In this document: positions 16,587 through 26,094 of the stretch, piece after piece | How positions within the stretch are numbered: the stretch's first letter is position 1 | Layout of the letters: the number at the start of each line of letters is the position of its first letter | NCBI GenBank assembly: GCA_030446745.1 | Contig: JAUJMS010000003.1 | Span: forward strand, 135,254 to 199,253 | From: Egibacteraceae bacterium | GTDB lineage: Bacteria > Actinomycetota > Nitriliruptoria > Euzebyales > Egibacteraceae | Reading direction: 5' to 3' | Length of the DNA stretch: 64,000 bases | Made by a program: the position numbers and the translations under genes | Notes under the pieces: generated by a model | Told to the model about the DNA's origin: nothing | The model's input: only the letters and a program-made list of their open reading frames with translations | Database searches by the model: none

Positions 16587-17276
16587 GTGACGCTCGACCT
16601 CGATCCCGCGGTGCCCGGCCTCGTCGACCTGCTCGGCGACACCCGCGCGCGCGTCGTCGAGTGCCTGCGCACCGCCTCGGCGTCGGTGGCGGCGCTGGCG
16701 CGCGAGTTGCAGCTGTCCGAGGTCGCGATCCGCCGCCACCTGCAGGTGCTCGAGCGCGACGGGCTGGTGTCCGCGGCGACGGTCCGCCGGCGCGGTCCGG
16801 GCCGCCCCAGCGCCGAGTACACCCTGACCGCCAAGGCGCGGCGCCTGTTCCCGGACAACTCGGCCGCGCTCGCCAACGAACTCCTGGCGTTCCTAGAGGC
16901 CGAGCACGGCCGCGGCGAGCTGCGGCGCTTCCTGCGCTGGCGCGCCGAGCGGCAGTCGGCCCGCTACGCCGCCGCGCTCGACGGCGCCGACACCGTCGAG
17001 CAGCGCACCGAGGCGCTGGCACGCGTGCTGTCCGAGGACGGCTTCGCCTCGACCGTCGCCACGGCGACGGCTCCGGACGGCGCGACGGTGCTCACGCTGA
17101 CCCAAGGCCACTGCGCGATCAAGGCGGTGGCGGAAGCCCACCCCGAGGTGTGCGCCTACGAGGCGTCGCTGTTCAAGCAGCTGCTCGGCGGCCGGCTGTC
17201 ACGCCGCGAGACCATCGCCGGCGGCGCGAGCGCCTGCGTGTGCCACATCACCCCCGCCGACCCCGTTTCCCGCTGA
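16587..17276 (+). CDS. sufR: SufR family Fe-S cluster-sensing transcriptional repressor
   Basis: A 229-residue DNA-binding protein. Residues about 30-85 form a winged helix-turn-helix (VAALARELQLSEVAIRRHLQ). Cysteines C176, C189 and C217 have C-x12-C-x27-C spacing, the same as reported for the cluster-ligating cysteines of M. tuberculosis SufR, and C219 lies two residues later (CVCHI). An Fe-S-loaded form would repress, and the apo form would release, the suf operon that starts 21 nt downstream. The GTG start lacks a Shine-Dalgarno and follows a -10 hexamer directly, implying a leaderless mRNA. Confidence 0.88.
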   Translation: MTLDLDPAVPGLVDLLGDTRARVVECLRTASASVAALARELQLSEVAIRRHLQVLERDGLVSAATVRRRGPGRPSAEYTLTAKARRLFPDNSAALANELLAFLEAEHGRGELRRFLRWRAERQSARYAAALDGADTVEQRTEALARVLSEDGFASTVATATAPDGATVLTLTQGHCAIKAVAEAHPEVCAYEASLFKQLLGGRLSRRETIAGGASACVCHITPADPVSR

Positions 17277-17297
17277 CCCCCCGGAGCAGGAGCCACC

Positions 17298-18704
17298 ATG
17301 GCCACGCGCGCTGAAGACCTGAAGCTCGGTACCTACAAGTACGGCTGGCACGACGAGTCCAAGCCGGTGTTCGAGCCGAAGCGGGGCCTGTCCAGCGACG
17401 TCGTCGAGGAGATCTCGGCGCTCAAGAGCGAGCCGAAGTGGATGCGCGACCTGCGCCTCAAGGCGTTCCGCCAGTTCCAGGCGCGCCCCATGCCGGCCTG
17501 GGGCTCTGACCTGTCGGGGATCGACTTCGACGAGATCTTCTACTTCGTGCGCTCGACCGAGAAGCAGGCGAACACCTGGGAGGACCTGCCCGAGGAGATC
17601 CGCAACACCTACGACCGGCTCGGCATCCCCGAGGCCGAGAAGCAGCGCCTCGTGGCCGGCGTCGCGGCGCAGTACGAGTCGGAGGTCGTGTACCACAAGA
17701 TCCGTGACGACCTCGAGGCGCAGGGTGTGATCTTCATGGACACCGACACCGCCCTGCGCGAGCACGAGGACCTGTTCCGCGAGCACTTCACCAAGGTCAT
17801 CCCGTCCAACGACAACAAGCTCGCCGCGCTCAACACCGCGGTGTGGTCGGGCGGGTCGTTCATCTGGGTGCCAGAGGGGGTGAAGGTCGACGTCCCGCTG
17901 CAGGCCTACTTCCGCATCAACAAGGAGAACATGGGCCAGTTCGAGCGGACGCTGATCATCGCGGAACCCGGCTCGTACCTGCACTACGTGGAGGGCTGCA
18001 CCGCGCCGATCTACAGCTCGGACTCGTTGCACTCGGCGGTCGTCGAGATTATCTGCAAGCCGGGGTCGCGGGTGCGCTACACGACGATCCAGAACTGGTC
18101 GAACAACGTCTACAACCTTGTGACCAAGCGCGCGGCGGCCTACGAGGACGCCACCATGGAGTGGATCGACGGCAACATCGGGTCGAAGGTGACGATGAAG
18201 TACCCGGCGGTGCACCTGATGGGGCGCGGCGCCCGCGGCGAGGTCCTGTCGGTCGCCTTCGCCGGCGACGGCCAGCACCAGGACGCCGGCGCGAAGATGG
18301 TCCACCACGCCCCCGACACGTCGAGCCAGATCGTGTCCAAGTCGGTGTCGCAGGGCCGCGGGCGCACGAGCTACCGCGGCCTGGTCGACGTCACCGAGGG
18401 TGCCAACCGCGTGAAGTCGAGTGTCGTGTGCGACGCGTTGCTGCTCGACGAGACCGCGCGCAGCGACACCTACCCGTACATGAACATCGCCGAGGAGGAC
18501 GCCCAGATCGCCCACGAGGCGTCGGTGTCCAAGATCGGCGAGGAGCAGCTGTTCTACCTCCAGTCCCGCGGCGTGGCGGAGTCCGAGGCGCAGGCGATGA
18601 TCGTGCGCGGCTTCATCGAGCCGATCTCCAAGGAGCTGCCGATGGAGTACTCCGTCGAGCTCAACCGCCTGATCAGCCTGAATATGGAGGGCTCGGTCGG
18701 CTGA
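17298..18704 (+). CDS. sufB: Fe-S cluster assembly protein SufB
   Basis: A 468-residue scaffold of the SufBC2D complex that builds [4Fe-4S] clusters. It shows the N-terminal YKYGW segment, [19 protein letters not shown], the core beta-helix, the [17 protein letters not shown] region with a conserved Cys, and the C-terminal [17 protein letters not shown]. Length and motifs are standard for actinobacterial SufB and no intein is present (unlike several mycobacteria). ATG 17298 has GGAGCAGGAG upstream. The stop overlaps the sufD start by 1 nt (TGATG). Confidence 0.95.
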   Translation: MATRAEDLKLGTYKYGWHDESKPVFEPKRGLSSDVVEEISALKSEPKWMRDLRLKAFRQFQARPMPAWGSDLSGIDFDEIFYFVRSTEKQANTWEDLPEEIRNTYDRLGIPEAEKQRLVAGVAAQYESEVVYHKIRDDLEAQGVIFMDTDTALREHEDLFREHFTKVIPSNDNKLAALNTAVWSGGSFIWVPEGVKVDVPLQAYFRINKENMGQFERTLIIAEPGSYLHYVEGCTAPIYSSDSLHSAVVEIICKPGSRVRYTTIQNWSNNVYNLVTKRAAAYEDATMEWIDGNIGSKVTMKYPAVHLMGRGARGEVLSVAFAGDGQHQDAGAKMVHHAPDTSSQIVSKSVSQGRGRTSYRGLVDVTEGANRVKSSVVCDALLLDETARSDTYPYMNIAEEDAQIAHEASVSKIGEEQLFYLQSRGVAESEAQAMIVRGFIEPISKELPMEYSVELNRLISLNMEGSVG

Positions 18705-20026
18705 TGGCGATGACCCCCCACGGCCTGACCGAGGCTGACGTCGTCGCGATCTCGGCGGCCTACGACGAGCCGGAGTGGCTGCGCGACCGTCGCCAGGAGG
18801 CGTTCAAGGCCTTCGCCGACCTCGACTGGCCGACCAACCGCGACGAGGAGTGGCGCTACACCGAGCCGCGCCGCTTCGACTTCGGCCGGGCGATCGTCAC
18901 GGCAGCCGGGACGGCGCCGCCGCGTGGTCGCGGCGTCGTCGCGACGCTCGGCGACGACCTCGACGGAATGGTCCGCATCGTCGACGGCGGGGTGGCTGCC
19001 GCCACCGTCTGCGCCGAGGCGGCGGCGCGTGGCGTCGTCGTCACCGACCTCGCCACCGCCGCCCGCGACCACGCCGAGCTCGTCCGCCGGTCGCTCGGCG
19101 AGGTGGTGCCGCCGGCGACCAAGCTCGACGCGCTGAGTCTCGCCGCGTTCACCGGCGGCGCCTTCGTCTATGTCCCGGCTGAGGTCGAGCTGCGCCATCC
19201 GATCGCGGTGACCGTCACCGCCGCTGGCGACGGTGCCGTGCTGCCGCGCGTCCTCGTCGTCGTCGAGCGCGCCGCGAAGGCGACGGTGTTCGTCGACCAC
19301 GCCGGCGACGCCACGGCGACCGTCGTCGAGGCGGTCGAAGTCGTGGTCGGCGAGGGGGCGCAGGTCTCGGTCGTGTCGGTGCAGGACTGGGGCGACGGCG
19401 TCGACCACGTCGGCAGCCACACCGGTCTCGTCGGCGCCAACGCCGACTACCGGTCACTGGAGGCGACGCTGGGCGGGCGCACCGTCTACCTGCGTCCCGA
19501 CGTGCGCCTGGACTTCCCGGGCGGCAACGCGGAGCTGCTCGGCGTCTACTTCTGCGACGACGGGCAGCAGGTCGAGCACCGCTCGCTGATCCACCACAAC
19601 GCCTCCCACACCAGCTCCGACCTCGTCTACAAGGGCGTGCTGCAGGGCGACACGCGGGCGTCGTGGTTCGGCAACATCCGCATCGAGGAGCACGCCCGCG
19701 CGACCGCGTCGGACCAGACCAACCGCAACCTGATCCTGACGGACCTGGCGAAGGCGGACTCCGTCCCGTTCCTCGAGATCTTCAACTCCGACGTCGTGCG
19801 CTGCGGGCACCACTCCTCGGTCGGCCAGGTCGACGAGCTGCAGCTGTTCTACCTGGAGTCGCGCGGCATCCCGCGGCAGGAGGCGGCGCGGCTGCTGGTG
19901 TTCGGCTTCTTCGCCGAGGTCACCGACCGCATCGCCGTGCCGGCGGTCACCGACGTCGTGCTCGCCGAGGTCGAGCGCGAGATCCGCTCCGGTCCGACGA
20001 CGCTGATGAACCAGCGCCGGCGGTGA
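18704..20026 (+). CDS. sufD: Fe-S cluster assembly protein SufD
   Basis: A 440-residue paralogue of SufB in the SufBC2D complex, required for iron acquisition on the scaffold. Recognised by PTNRDEEWRYTEP near the N-terminus, the beta-helix core with VYFCDDGQQVEHRSLIHHNA, SWFGNIRIEE and the C-terminal SSVGQVDELQLFYLESRGI. It starts at ATG 18704 (TGATG overlap with sufB) and overlaps the Rieske gene in the same way. The frame is intact and length is normal. Confidence 0.94.
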   Translation: MAMTPHGLTEADVVAISAAYDEPEWLRDRRQEAFKAFADLDWPTNRDEEWRYTEPRRFDFGRAIVTAAGTAPPRGRGVVATLGDDLDGMVRIVDGGVAAATVCAEAAARGVVVTDLATAARDHAELVRRSLGEVVPPATKLDALSLAAFTGGAFVYVPAEVELRHPIAVTVTAAGDGAVLPRVLVVVERAAKATVFVDHAGDATATVVEAVEVVVGEGAQVSVVSVQDWGDGVDHVGSHTGLVGANADYRSLEATLGGRTVYLRPDVRLDFPGGNAELLGVYFCDDGQQVEHRSLIHHNASHTSSDLVYKGVLQGDTRASWFGNIRIEEHARATASDQTNRNLILTDLAKADSVPFLEIFNSDVVRCGHHSSVGQVDELQLFYLESRGIPRQEAARLLVFGFFAEVTDRIAVPAVTDVVLAEVEREIRSGPTTLMNQRRR

Positions 20027-20370
20027 TGGCCTTCGAGCGCGTCGCGACCCTCGACGACCTCGCCGTCGGGACGGCGCTTGCCGTCGAGGTCGCCGGCGAG
20101 CCGGTGTGCCTCGTGCGCGTCGACGCCGACACCGTCAAGGCGATCCACGACACCTGCAGCCACCAGCGCTACTCGCTGGCCGAGGGCTGGGTCGAGGACA
20201 ACACCGTCGAGTGCGCGCTGCACGGGTCGAGCTTCGACCTCGACAGCGGGGCGCCGCAGTCGCTGCCCGCCGTGAAACCGGTGCCGGTCTACGCCTGCCG
20301 CGTCGACGCCGGCGCGGTTTGGGTCGACGGCGCCCGCCAGCTCAACGACGCCGCCGTGCCGCGGCACTGA
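20026..20370 (+). CDS. Rieske-type [2Fe-2S] ferredoxin within the suf operon
   Basis: A 114-residue Rieske domain with both cluster-binding boxes: C44-S-H46 (TCSHQRYSLAEG) and C63-x2-H66 (VECALHGSSFDL). It resembles the small ferredoxin subunits of non-haem dioxygenases/NirD and the Rieske protein often found between sufD and sufC in actinobacteria. It probably supplies electrons during cluster assembly or repair; that is inference from position. It starts at ATG 20026, overlapping sufD by 1 nt; 26 nt separate it from sufC. Confidence 0.9.
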   Translation: MAFERVATLDDLAVGTALAVEVAGEPVCLVRVDADTVKAIHDTCSHQRYSLAEGWVEDNTVECALHGSSFDLDSGAPQSLPAVKPVPVYACRVDAGAVWVDGARQLNDAAVPRH

Positions 20371-20396
20371 CCAGGACAGAAAGCGAGTCCCACCCC

Positions 20397-21143
20397 ATGC
20401 CAGCAACGTTCGAGATCAGCGGCCTGACCGTCGAGGTCCAGGGCAAACAGATCCTCAACGGCCTGGACCTGCGCGTCACGCAAGGCGAGACCCACGCCCT
20501 CATGGGCCCCAACGGGTCGGGCAAGTCGACCCTGGCCTACGCGACGATGGGCCACCCGGCCTACGACGTGACCGGCGGGCGGATCGTGCTCGACGGTGTC
20601 GACGTCACCGAGCTGTCGCCCGAGGACCGCGCGAAGGCTGGCCTGTTTCTCGCGATGCAGTACCCGACCGAGATTCCCGGCGTAAGCCTGACGAACTTCT
20701 TGCGCACCGCGATGAACGCGACCCGCGACAGCGACGTCCCGGTGCGCCAGTTCATGAGCCGCCTGCGCGAGGAGATGAAGGCGCTCGACATGGACGAGCG
20801 GTTCCTGCAGCGCAATGTCAACGAGGGGTTCTCCGGGGGGGAGAAGAAGCGCTTCGAGATCCTGCAGATGGCGCTGCTCGAGCCGCGCATCGCGATTCTC
20901 GACGAGACCGACTCGGGCCTGGACGTCGACGCGCTGCGGGTCGTGTCCGAAGGGGTCAACCGCCTGCGCGGCCCCGACCTCGGCGTGCTCATCATCACCC
21001 ACTACACGCGCATCTTGCGCTACGTCATCCCCGACCACGTCCATGTGATGTTCGACGGGCGCATCGTGCAGTCCGGCGGTCCCGAGCTCGCCGAGGAGCT
21101 CGAGGCCAAGGGCTACGAGCACCTGCGCACCACGGTGGGCTGA
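20397..21143 (+). CDS. sufC: Fe-S cluster assembly ATPase SufC
   Basis: A 248-residue ABC-type ATPase of the SufBC2D complex. Walker A MGPNGSGKST at residues 36-45, signature FSGGEKKR, Walker B IAILDETDSGLDVDAL (SufC-specific ETDSGLD) and the switch His in IITHYTRIL. It lacks a membrane partner, as expected. ATG 20397 is preceded by AGAAAGCGAG. It is followed after 4 nt by sufS, consistent with co-expression of scaffold and sulfur donor. Confidence 0.95.
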   Translation: MPATFEISGLTVEVQGKQILNGLDLRVTQGETHALMGPNGSGKSTLAYATMGHPAYDVTGGRIVLDGVDVTELSPEDRAKAGLFLAMQYPTEIPGVSLTNFLRTAMNATRDSDVPVRQFMSRLREEMKALDMDERFLQRNVNEGFSGGEKKRFEILQMALLEPRIAILDETDSGLDVDALRVVSEGVNRLRGPDLGVLIITHYTRILRYVIPDHVHVMFDGRIVQSGGPELAEELEAKGYEHLRTTVG

Positions 21144-21147
21144 CGCC

Positions 21148-22380
21148 GTGTTCGACGCGACCACGATCCGCAAGGACTTCCCGGTCCTGCAGCGCCAGGT
21201 CCACGGGCGGCCGCTCGTGTACCTGGACTCGGCCGCGACCTCGCAGAAGCCGCAGGCGGTGCTCGACGCGATCACCCGCTTCTACGAGGAGCGCAACGCC
21301 AACGTCCACCGCGGCGTCCACGCGCTCGCGGAGGAGGCCACCGAGGCGTACGAGTCCGCGCGCACGCGGGTCGCGCGCTTCGTCGGGGCCGACCCGCGCG
21401 GGGTCGTGTTCACCCGCAACGCCACCGAGGCGTTCAACATCGTCGCCTACTCGTGGGCACGCACCCGCCTCGGCCCCGGCGACATCGTGCTGTCGACGCA
21501 GATGGAGCACCACGCGAACATCGTCCCGTGGCAGCTGGTGCAGCCCGAGGCCGGGTTCGAGCTGCGCTACGTCCCCGTGACGCCCGACGGGCGGCTGGAC
21601 ATCGACGGCCTCGAGCGCATCCTGGCGACCGGCCGCGTGAAGCTGTTCACCTGCACGGCGATGTCCAACGTCGTCGGGACGATCAACCCCGTCGCCGACC
21701 TCGCCGGGCGCGTCCGGGCCGCCAACCGCGACTGCGTCGTCGTCGTCGACGGCGCGCAAAGCGTCCCGCACCTGCCGACCGACGTGCTCGCGCTCGGTGC
21801 CGACTTTCTGTGCTTCTCCGGCCACAAGATGCTCGGCCCGACCGGCATCGGCGCCCTCGTCGGCAAGCCGGAGCTGCTCGACGCGATGCCGCCGTTCCTC
21901 GGCGGCGGCGAGATGATCAGCAACGTCACGCTCGAGGGCACGACCTTCAACGAGATCCCCTACAAGTTCGAGGCCGGGACGCCCGCGATCGCCGAGGCGG
22001 TCGGCCTCGGCGCGGCGGTCGACTACCTCGACGCGCTCGGCATGGACGCCGTGCGCGCGCACGAGGTCGCGCTGCTCGAGGTCGCGCTCCCTGCGCTCTT
22101 GGCGATCGACGGTGTCACCGTCCACGGCCCGCGCGACCCGCACGAGCGGGGCGCAGCGGTGAGTTTCAGCGTCGCCGGGCTGCATCCGCACGACATCGGC
22201 ACCATCATGGACCGCGAGGGCGTCGCCGTGCGCGCCGGCCACCACTGCGCCAAGCCGCTGGTGCGCCTGCTCGGGTCCGCGGCGACCACCCGCGCGTCGT
22301 TCTACGTCTACAACACCGTCGACGAGGTCGCCGCCCTGGTCGACGCGATCGAGGTGACGAAGCGCTTCTTCAACGGCTAG
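21148..22380 (+). CDS. sufS: Cysteine desulfurase SufS
   Basis: A 410-residue class V PLP enzyme that extracts sulfur from cysteine as a persulfide for cluster assembly. Visible hallmarks: YLDSAATSQKP, NVHRGVHAL, the substrate/PLP region VDGAQSVPH, the Schiff-base Lys in SGHKMLGPTG near residue 227 and the catalytic Cys in AGHHCAKPL near residue 367. The GTG start at 21148 follows sufC by 4 nt. The type II (SufS) nature is clear from the short Cys loop. Sulfur is passed to SufU encoded next. Confidence 0.95.
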   Translation: MFDATTIRKDFPVLQRQVHGRPLVYLDSAATSQKPQAVLDAITRFYEERNANVHRGVHALAEEATEAYESARTRVARFVGADPRGVVFTRNATEAFNIVAYSWARTRLGPGDIVLSTQMEHHANIVPWQLVQPEAGFELRYVPVTPDGRLDIDGLERILATGRVKLFTCTAMSNVVGTINPVADLAGRVRAANRDCVVVVDGAQSVPHLPTDVLALGADFLCFSGHKMLGPTGIGALVGKPELLDAMPPFLGGGEMISNVTLEGTTFNEIPYKFEAGTPAIAEAVGLGAAVDYLDALGMDAVRAHEVALLEVALPALLAIDGVTVHGPRDPHERGAAVSFSVAGLHPHDIGTIMDREGVAVRAGHHCAKPLVRLLGSAATTRASFYVYNTVDEVAALVDAIEVTKRFFNG

Positions 22381-22421
22381 GTCACGCCCCACCCGTGGCG
22401 CACATCGAGGAGCCGCCGACG

Positions 22422-22898
22422 ATGTCATTGGACGACCTGTACCAGGAGATCATCCTCGACCACTACCGCAGCCCGCGGAACCGGTCGGCAGACCTCGACC
22501 CCCACGACGTCCACGTCCACCACTCCAACCCGCTGTGCGGCGACGAGCTGGACGTCCGCCTGCGTGTGGACCGCAGCGACCCGACGGCGCCGACGGTCGA
22601 CGCCCTCGCCTTCGACGGCGACGGCTGCGCGATCTCGATGGCGAGCGCGTCGGCGATGAGCGAGGCCGTCGTGGGGCGCAAACTGTCCGACGCCGAGGAC
22701 CTCACCGAGGCGTTCCGCCTGATGATGCACGGCGAGGGCGTCAAGCGTGAGGACGACCTGCTCGACGGCGTTGCGTTCCAGGGCATCGCGAAGTTCCCCG
22801 TGCGGGTCAAGTGCGCGCTGCTCGGCTGGATGGCGTTCAAGGACGCCGTGACCACCTACGCGGCGGGCCGCGACGAGCACCGGGTGACCAATGACTGA
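22422..22898 (+). CDS. sufU: SufU-type sulfur transfer / scaffold protein
   Basis: A 158-residue IscU-like protein. Zinc/sulfur ligands are visible as C39 and D41 in NPLCGDEL, a second Cys in GDGCAISMAS and the third in PVRVKCALLGW; the 18-residue insertion typical of SufU relative to IscU is present. It accepts persulfide sulfur from SufS. ATG 22422 has CGAGGAG about 10 nt upstream; GTG 22395 is an alternative that adds nine residues. It overlaps the next gene by 8 nt. Confidence 0.92.
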   Translation: MSLDDLYQEIILDHYRSPRNRSADLDPHDVHVHHSNPLCGDELDVRLRVDRSDPTAPTVDALAFDGDGCAISMASASAMSEAVVGRKLSDAEDLTEAFRLMMHGEGVKREDDLLDGVAFQGIAKFPVRVKCALLGWMAFKDAVTTYAAGRDEHRVTND

Positions 22899-23289
22899 CC
22901 CCATGGCCGGCTGGCCGACCGACGACACCGCCGCCCCGGCGGCGACGTTGACCGACGTCGCCGTCGAGGCCGACGGCATGCCCGCCGAACGCGACCTGCG
23001 CACCGCGCTGACCGCGGTGATGGACCCCGAGATCGGCATCAACATCGTCGACCTCGGGCTGGTCTACGGCATCGACAAGGCCGACGGCAAGGTCACGGTC
23101 ACCATGACGCTGACGTCGATGGGCTGCCCGCTCACCGAGCTGATCCACCAGCAGTGCACGCTCGTACTCACGCGCCTGCCGGGGGTCGAGGAGGTCGACG
23201 TCGACTTCACGTTCACGCCGCCGTGGAGCACCGACATGATCTCCGACGAGGCCCGCGACGAGCTGCGCGCGATGGGCTTCTCGGTCTGA
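22891..23289 (+). CDS. sufT: Metal-sulfur cluster assembly factor, MIP18/DUF59 family (SufT)
   Basis: A 132-residue protein whose residues about 30-132 form the MIP18/DUF59 domain: MDPEIGINIVDLGLVYG, the conserved Cys in LTSMGCPLTE and FTFTPPWSTDMISDEAR. SufT promotes maturation of Fe-S proteins downstream of the scaffold. Its position at the end of the suf operon is conserved in actinobacteria. The start ATG 22891 overlaps sufU. The first 25 residues are variable and probably disordered. Confidence 0.9.
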   Translation: MTDPMAGWPTDDTAAPAATLTDVAVEADGMPAERDLRTALTAVMDPEIGINIVDLGLVYGIDKADGKVTVTMTLTSMGCPLTELIHQQCTLVLTRLPGVEEVDVDFTFTPPWSTDMISDEARDELRAMGFSV

Positions 23290-23336
23290 CGCTCCGGTAT
23301 GGGAAGGCGAACGCGCGCGCTAGCGTTGGAGGGACC

Positions 23337-24500
23337 ATGGAGCCGCTGATTGCCACCCCCGCGCCCCTGACCAACGACGAGATCCGCCGCTACAGCCGCC
23401 ATCTCATCATGCCGAACGTCGGCGTCGACGGGCAGGGCAGGCTCAAGGCGGCGAAGGTGCTGCTCGTCGGCACCGGCGGGCTCGGCTCGCCGCTGGCGAT
23501 GTACCTCGCGGCCGCCGGGGTCGGCACCATCGGGCTGGTCGACTTCGACGTCGTCGACGAGTCCAACCTGCACCGCCAGGTGATCCACGGCACCTCCGAC
23601 GTCGGCAAGCGCAAGGTTGTGTCGGCAGCGGAGACGATCGCCGACATCAACCCGTTCGTGCAGGTGGAGATCCACGAGACCGCGCTGCGCAGCGACAACG
23701 CGCTCGACATCATCCGCCCGTACGACCTCGTCATCGACGGGACGGACAACTTCCCCACGCGCTACCTCGTCAACGACGCCTGCGTGCTGCTCGGCAAGCC
23801 GAACGTCTACGGGTCGATCTTCCGCTTCGACGGCCAGCTTGCCGTCTTCTACGCCGCCGAGGGGCCGTGCTACCGCTGCATGTTCCCGGAACCGCCGCCG
23901 CCGGGCATGGTGCCGTCGTGCGCCGAGGGCGGGGTGTTCGGCGTCATCTGCGCCACGATCGGCGCCGGCCAGGCCACCGAGGGCATCAAGCTGCTGACCG
24001 GCATCGGCGAGCCGCTGATCGGGCGGATGCAGATCTACGACGCGCTCGAGGCGCGCTGGCAGACGATCAAGGTCAACAAGGACCCCGAGTGCCCGGTGTG
24101 CGGAAAGAACCCGACGGTCACCGAGCTGATCGACTACGAGCAGTTCTGCGGCGTCCCCGCCAACGACCACGAGACGTCGCTGGCCGACAGCGGCGTCGAG
24201 ATCGCCCCGGCCGAGTTCGAGCGCATCCGTGGCGACGTGCGCGTGATCGACGTGCGTGACCCCCACGAGTGGGAGATCAGCCGCATCCCCGGCGCGGAGC
24301 TCATCCCGCTCGGCGAGCTGCCCAAGCGCATGCACGAGCTGGACAGCGCCGAAGAGATCGTCGTGCACTGCAAGTCGGGCATGCGCTCGATGCAGGCGCT
24401 CGAACAGCTGCAGGGCGCGGGCTTCCGCAAGGTCCGCTCGCTGCAAGGCGGGATCAACGCCTACGCCCGCGAGATCGACGACGCCATCCCCACGTACTGA
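23337..24500 (+). CDS. moeZ: E1-like adenylyltransferase/sulfurtransferase with rhodanese domain (MoeZ/ThiF type)
   Basis: A 387-residue two-domain enzyme. Residues about 15-255 form a MoeB/ThiF adenylation domain (RYSRHLIMPNVG, LVGTGGLGSPLAMYLA, DNFPTRYLVND) with zinc CxxC pairs (CYRC near 180 and CPVC near 248). Residues about 285-385 form a rhodanese domain with active-site loop HCKSGMRS. Such proteins adenylate and then thiocarboxylate small sulfur-carrier proteins (MoaD, ThiS, CysO) and in mycobacteria serve several pathways. Start ATG 23337 with Shine-Dalgarno GGAGGG. Placement after sufS/sufT suggests it draws persulfide sulfur from SufS. Confidence 0.88.
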   Translation: MEPLIATPAPLTNDEIRRYSRHLIMPNVGVDGQGRLKAAKVLLVGTGGLGSPLAMYLAAAGVGTIGLVDFDVVDESNLHRQVIHGTSDVGKRKVVSAAETIADINPFVQVEIHETALRSDNALDIIRPYDLVIDGTDNFPTRYLVNDACVLLGKPNVYGSIFRFDGQLAVFYAAEGPCYRCMFPEPPPPGMVPSCAEGGVFGVICATIGAGQATEGIKLLTGIGEPLIGRMQIYDALEARWQTIKVNKDPECPVCGKNPTVTELIDYEQFCGVPANDHETSLADSGVEIAPAEFERIRGDVRVIDVRDPHEWEISRIPGAELIPLGELPKRMHELDSAEEIVVHCKSGMRSMQALEQLQGAGFRKVRSLQGGINAYAREIDDAIPTY

Positions 24501-24510
24501 GGACCTCGTC

Positions 24511-25373
24511 ATGGCGGTGCAACCCCTCGGCCTGCACCACGTCACCGCGATCGCCGACGACCCGCAGCGCAACGTGGACTTCTACCTGACGGTGCTCGGG
24601 CTGCGGCTGGTCAAGCAGACGGTGAACTTCGACGACCGCAGCGCCTACCACCTGTACTACGGCGACAACGTCGGCAGCCCCGGCACGATCCTGACCTTCT
24701 TCTCGTGGCCGGGGGCGCCGCGCGGCCGGCGCGGGACCGGCCAGACCAGCACGACGAGCTTCTCGGTCCCGGAGGGGTCGCTCGGGTACTGGAAGGACCG
24801 CCTCGCCAAAGGCGTCGAGGTCGACAGCGCGCTGACGCGCTTGGAAGAGGACGTGCTGTCCTTCGCCGACCCCGACGGTCTGCACATCGAGCTGGTGGCG
24901 CACGCCGGCGCCGACGAGCGCCCCCGTGGGAGCGCGGCCCGATCCCGGGGAGCACGCGATCCGCGGGCTGTACGCCGTGACCCTGTCCGAGGAGGGCTAC
25001 GAGGGAACCGCGTCGCTGTTGACCGACACGCTCGGCTTCCGGCACGTCGACGAGGAGGGCAACCGGTTCCGCTTCGACACCGGCGAGGGGGGTGCCGGCG
25101 CGCGCGTCGACGTGCTGTCGGAACCGAACGCGCTGCGGGGCGCGGTCGCGGTCGGTCCACCACCGTCCACCACGTGGCGCGCCTGGCGCGCCCCGACGAG
25201 GCGTCGGAGGCGGCGTGCTGTTCGAGATCGCCACCGACGAGCCCGGCTTCACCGTTGACGAGCCCGCCGACCGCCTCGGCACGAGCCTGCAGCTGCCGCC
25301 GTGGATGGCCGACGAGCGCGAGGCCATCGAGCGCAACCTCCCGCCCCTGCACGTCCCGACCGCCGACGCCTGA
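24511..25373 (+). pseudogene. Ring-cleaving dioxygenase/glyoxalase family protein, frameshifted and internally shortened
   Basis: Resembles two-domain vicinal-oxygen-chelate proteins (LinE/PcpA-like). It starts at ATG 24511 with LGLHHVTAIADDPQRNVDFY, the first metal His, then DPDGLHIELV. Near 24925 the frame changes and continues with GLYAVTLSEEGYEGTAS and a glyoxalase repeat; near 25165 it changes again (VHHVARLARPDEASE), and near 25215 once more (GGVLFEIATDEPGF), ending at 25373. Between the last two segments family members have roughly 25 further residues that are missing here, so there is a real internal deletion besides the frameshifts. Function in this strain is doubtful. Confidence 0.72.
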
Positions 25374-25380
25374 CGTCGCC

Positions 25381-25875
25381 GTGGCGGTGCGATCGACCGG
25401 GGCGACGCTTGGCACAGCCTCGAGCCACTTGACGCTCCACAGCCATACCAGCGCGTTCACCGTGGCGGCATTGCTGCTGTCGTTCAGCGCGGCGGCTTGC
25501 GTCGTCTGCGGCGAGGCGTTTGTCTTCGATACCGGCCCCGCGATCCGGTCTGCGGACGCGTTCCTTTCGGCGGGCAGAGGGCGACGAATCGAGCGCCTAC
25601 CGTCTGCCACCCAACCGTCGCGCGACGCCGCGAGCTACGAGGTGTTCCTGCGCGAGCAGCAAGAGGCTCGCTCACGTGGCCGCGGGATCGCTGCGTACAC
25701 GATCCAGTCGGGCGCAGCGGTTCCCAAGCGGCCCTCGACGGGCTTGGTAGCGCATTCTGTCGTCGTACCGGTCGAGTTGGTCTTCACCGATCGCAGCATG
25801 CATAGCCTGAACTTGGAGATGCTTCGCGAGCAGGACGGTGAGTGGCGGGTACACCTTCCGGAGCCCCCGTCGTAG
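25381..25875 (+). CDS. Hypothetical small lipoprotein
   Basis: A 164-residue protein, not recognised. If it starts at GTG 25381 it has a signal-like segment AFTVAALLLSFSAAAC whose SAAAC resembles a lipobox, so it may be anchored by lipidation after export. The mature part ends with PVELVFTDRSMHSLNLEM and DGEWRVHLPEP, a pattern seen at the end of small NTF2-like or DUF4440-like domains; this is only suggestive. Base composition and codon use are less GC-extreme than in the surrounding genes, hinting at acquisition. It directly follows the broken dioxygenase and faces a duplicated gene fragment. Confidence 0.45.
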   Translation: MAVRSTGATLGTASSHLTLHSHTSAFTVAALLLSFSAAACVVCGEAFVFDTGPAIRSADAFLSAGRGRRIERLPSATQPSRDAASYEVFLREQQEARSRGRGIAAYTIQSGAAVPKRPSTGLVAHSVVVPVELVFTDRSMHSLNLEMLREQDGEWRVHLPEPPS

Positions 25876-26094
25876 CTCTGCCGTGCGCGCACATCGGCAG
25901 AAACGTGGACTCTCCGTCGCCTGCACGATCGCCCTGAGAGCGGCCGTCTCACTGCTTGTTCGGCCGCTTGATCTTCCACAGCATGGCACTTGCCACGGCA
26001 GTCCGGTCAGCGTCGCCGGGCGCGCAAGAAGGTCGAAAGCCCAAGGCCGTACGAGATATGGCCGCCCCGCCAATGACGCCGACGGTGTAGGCAG

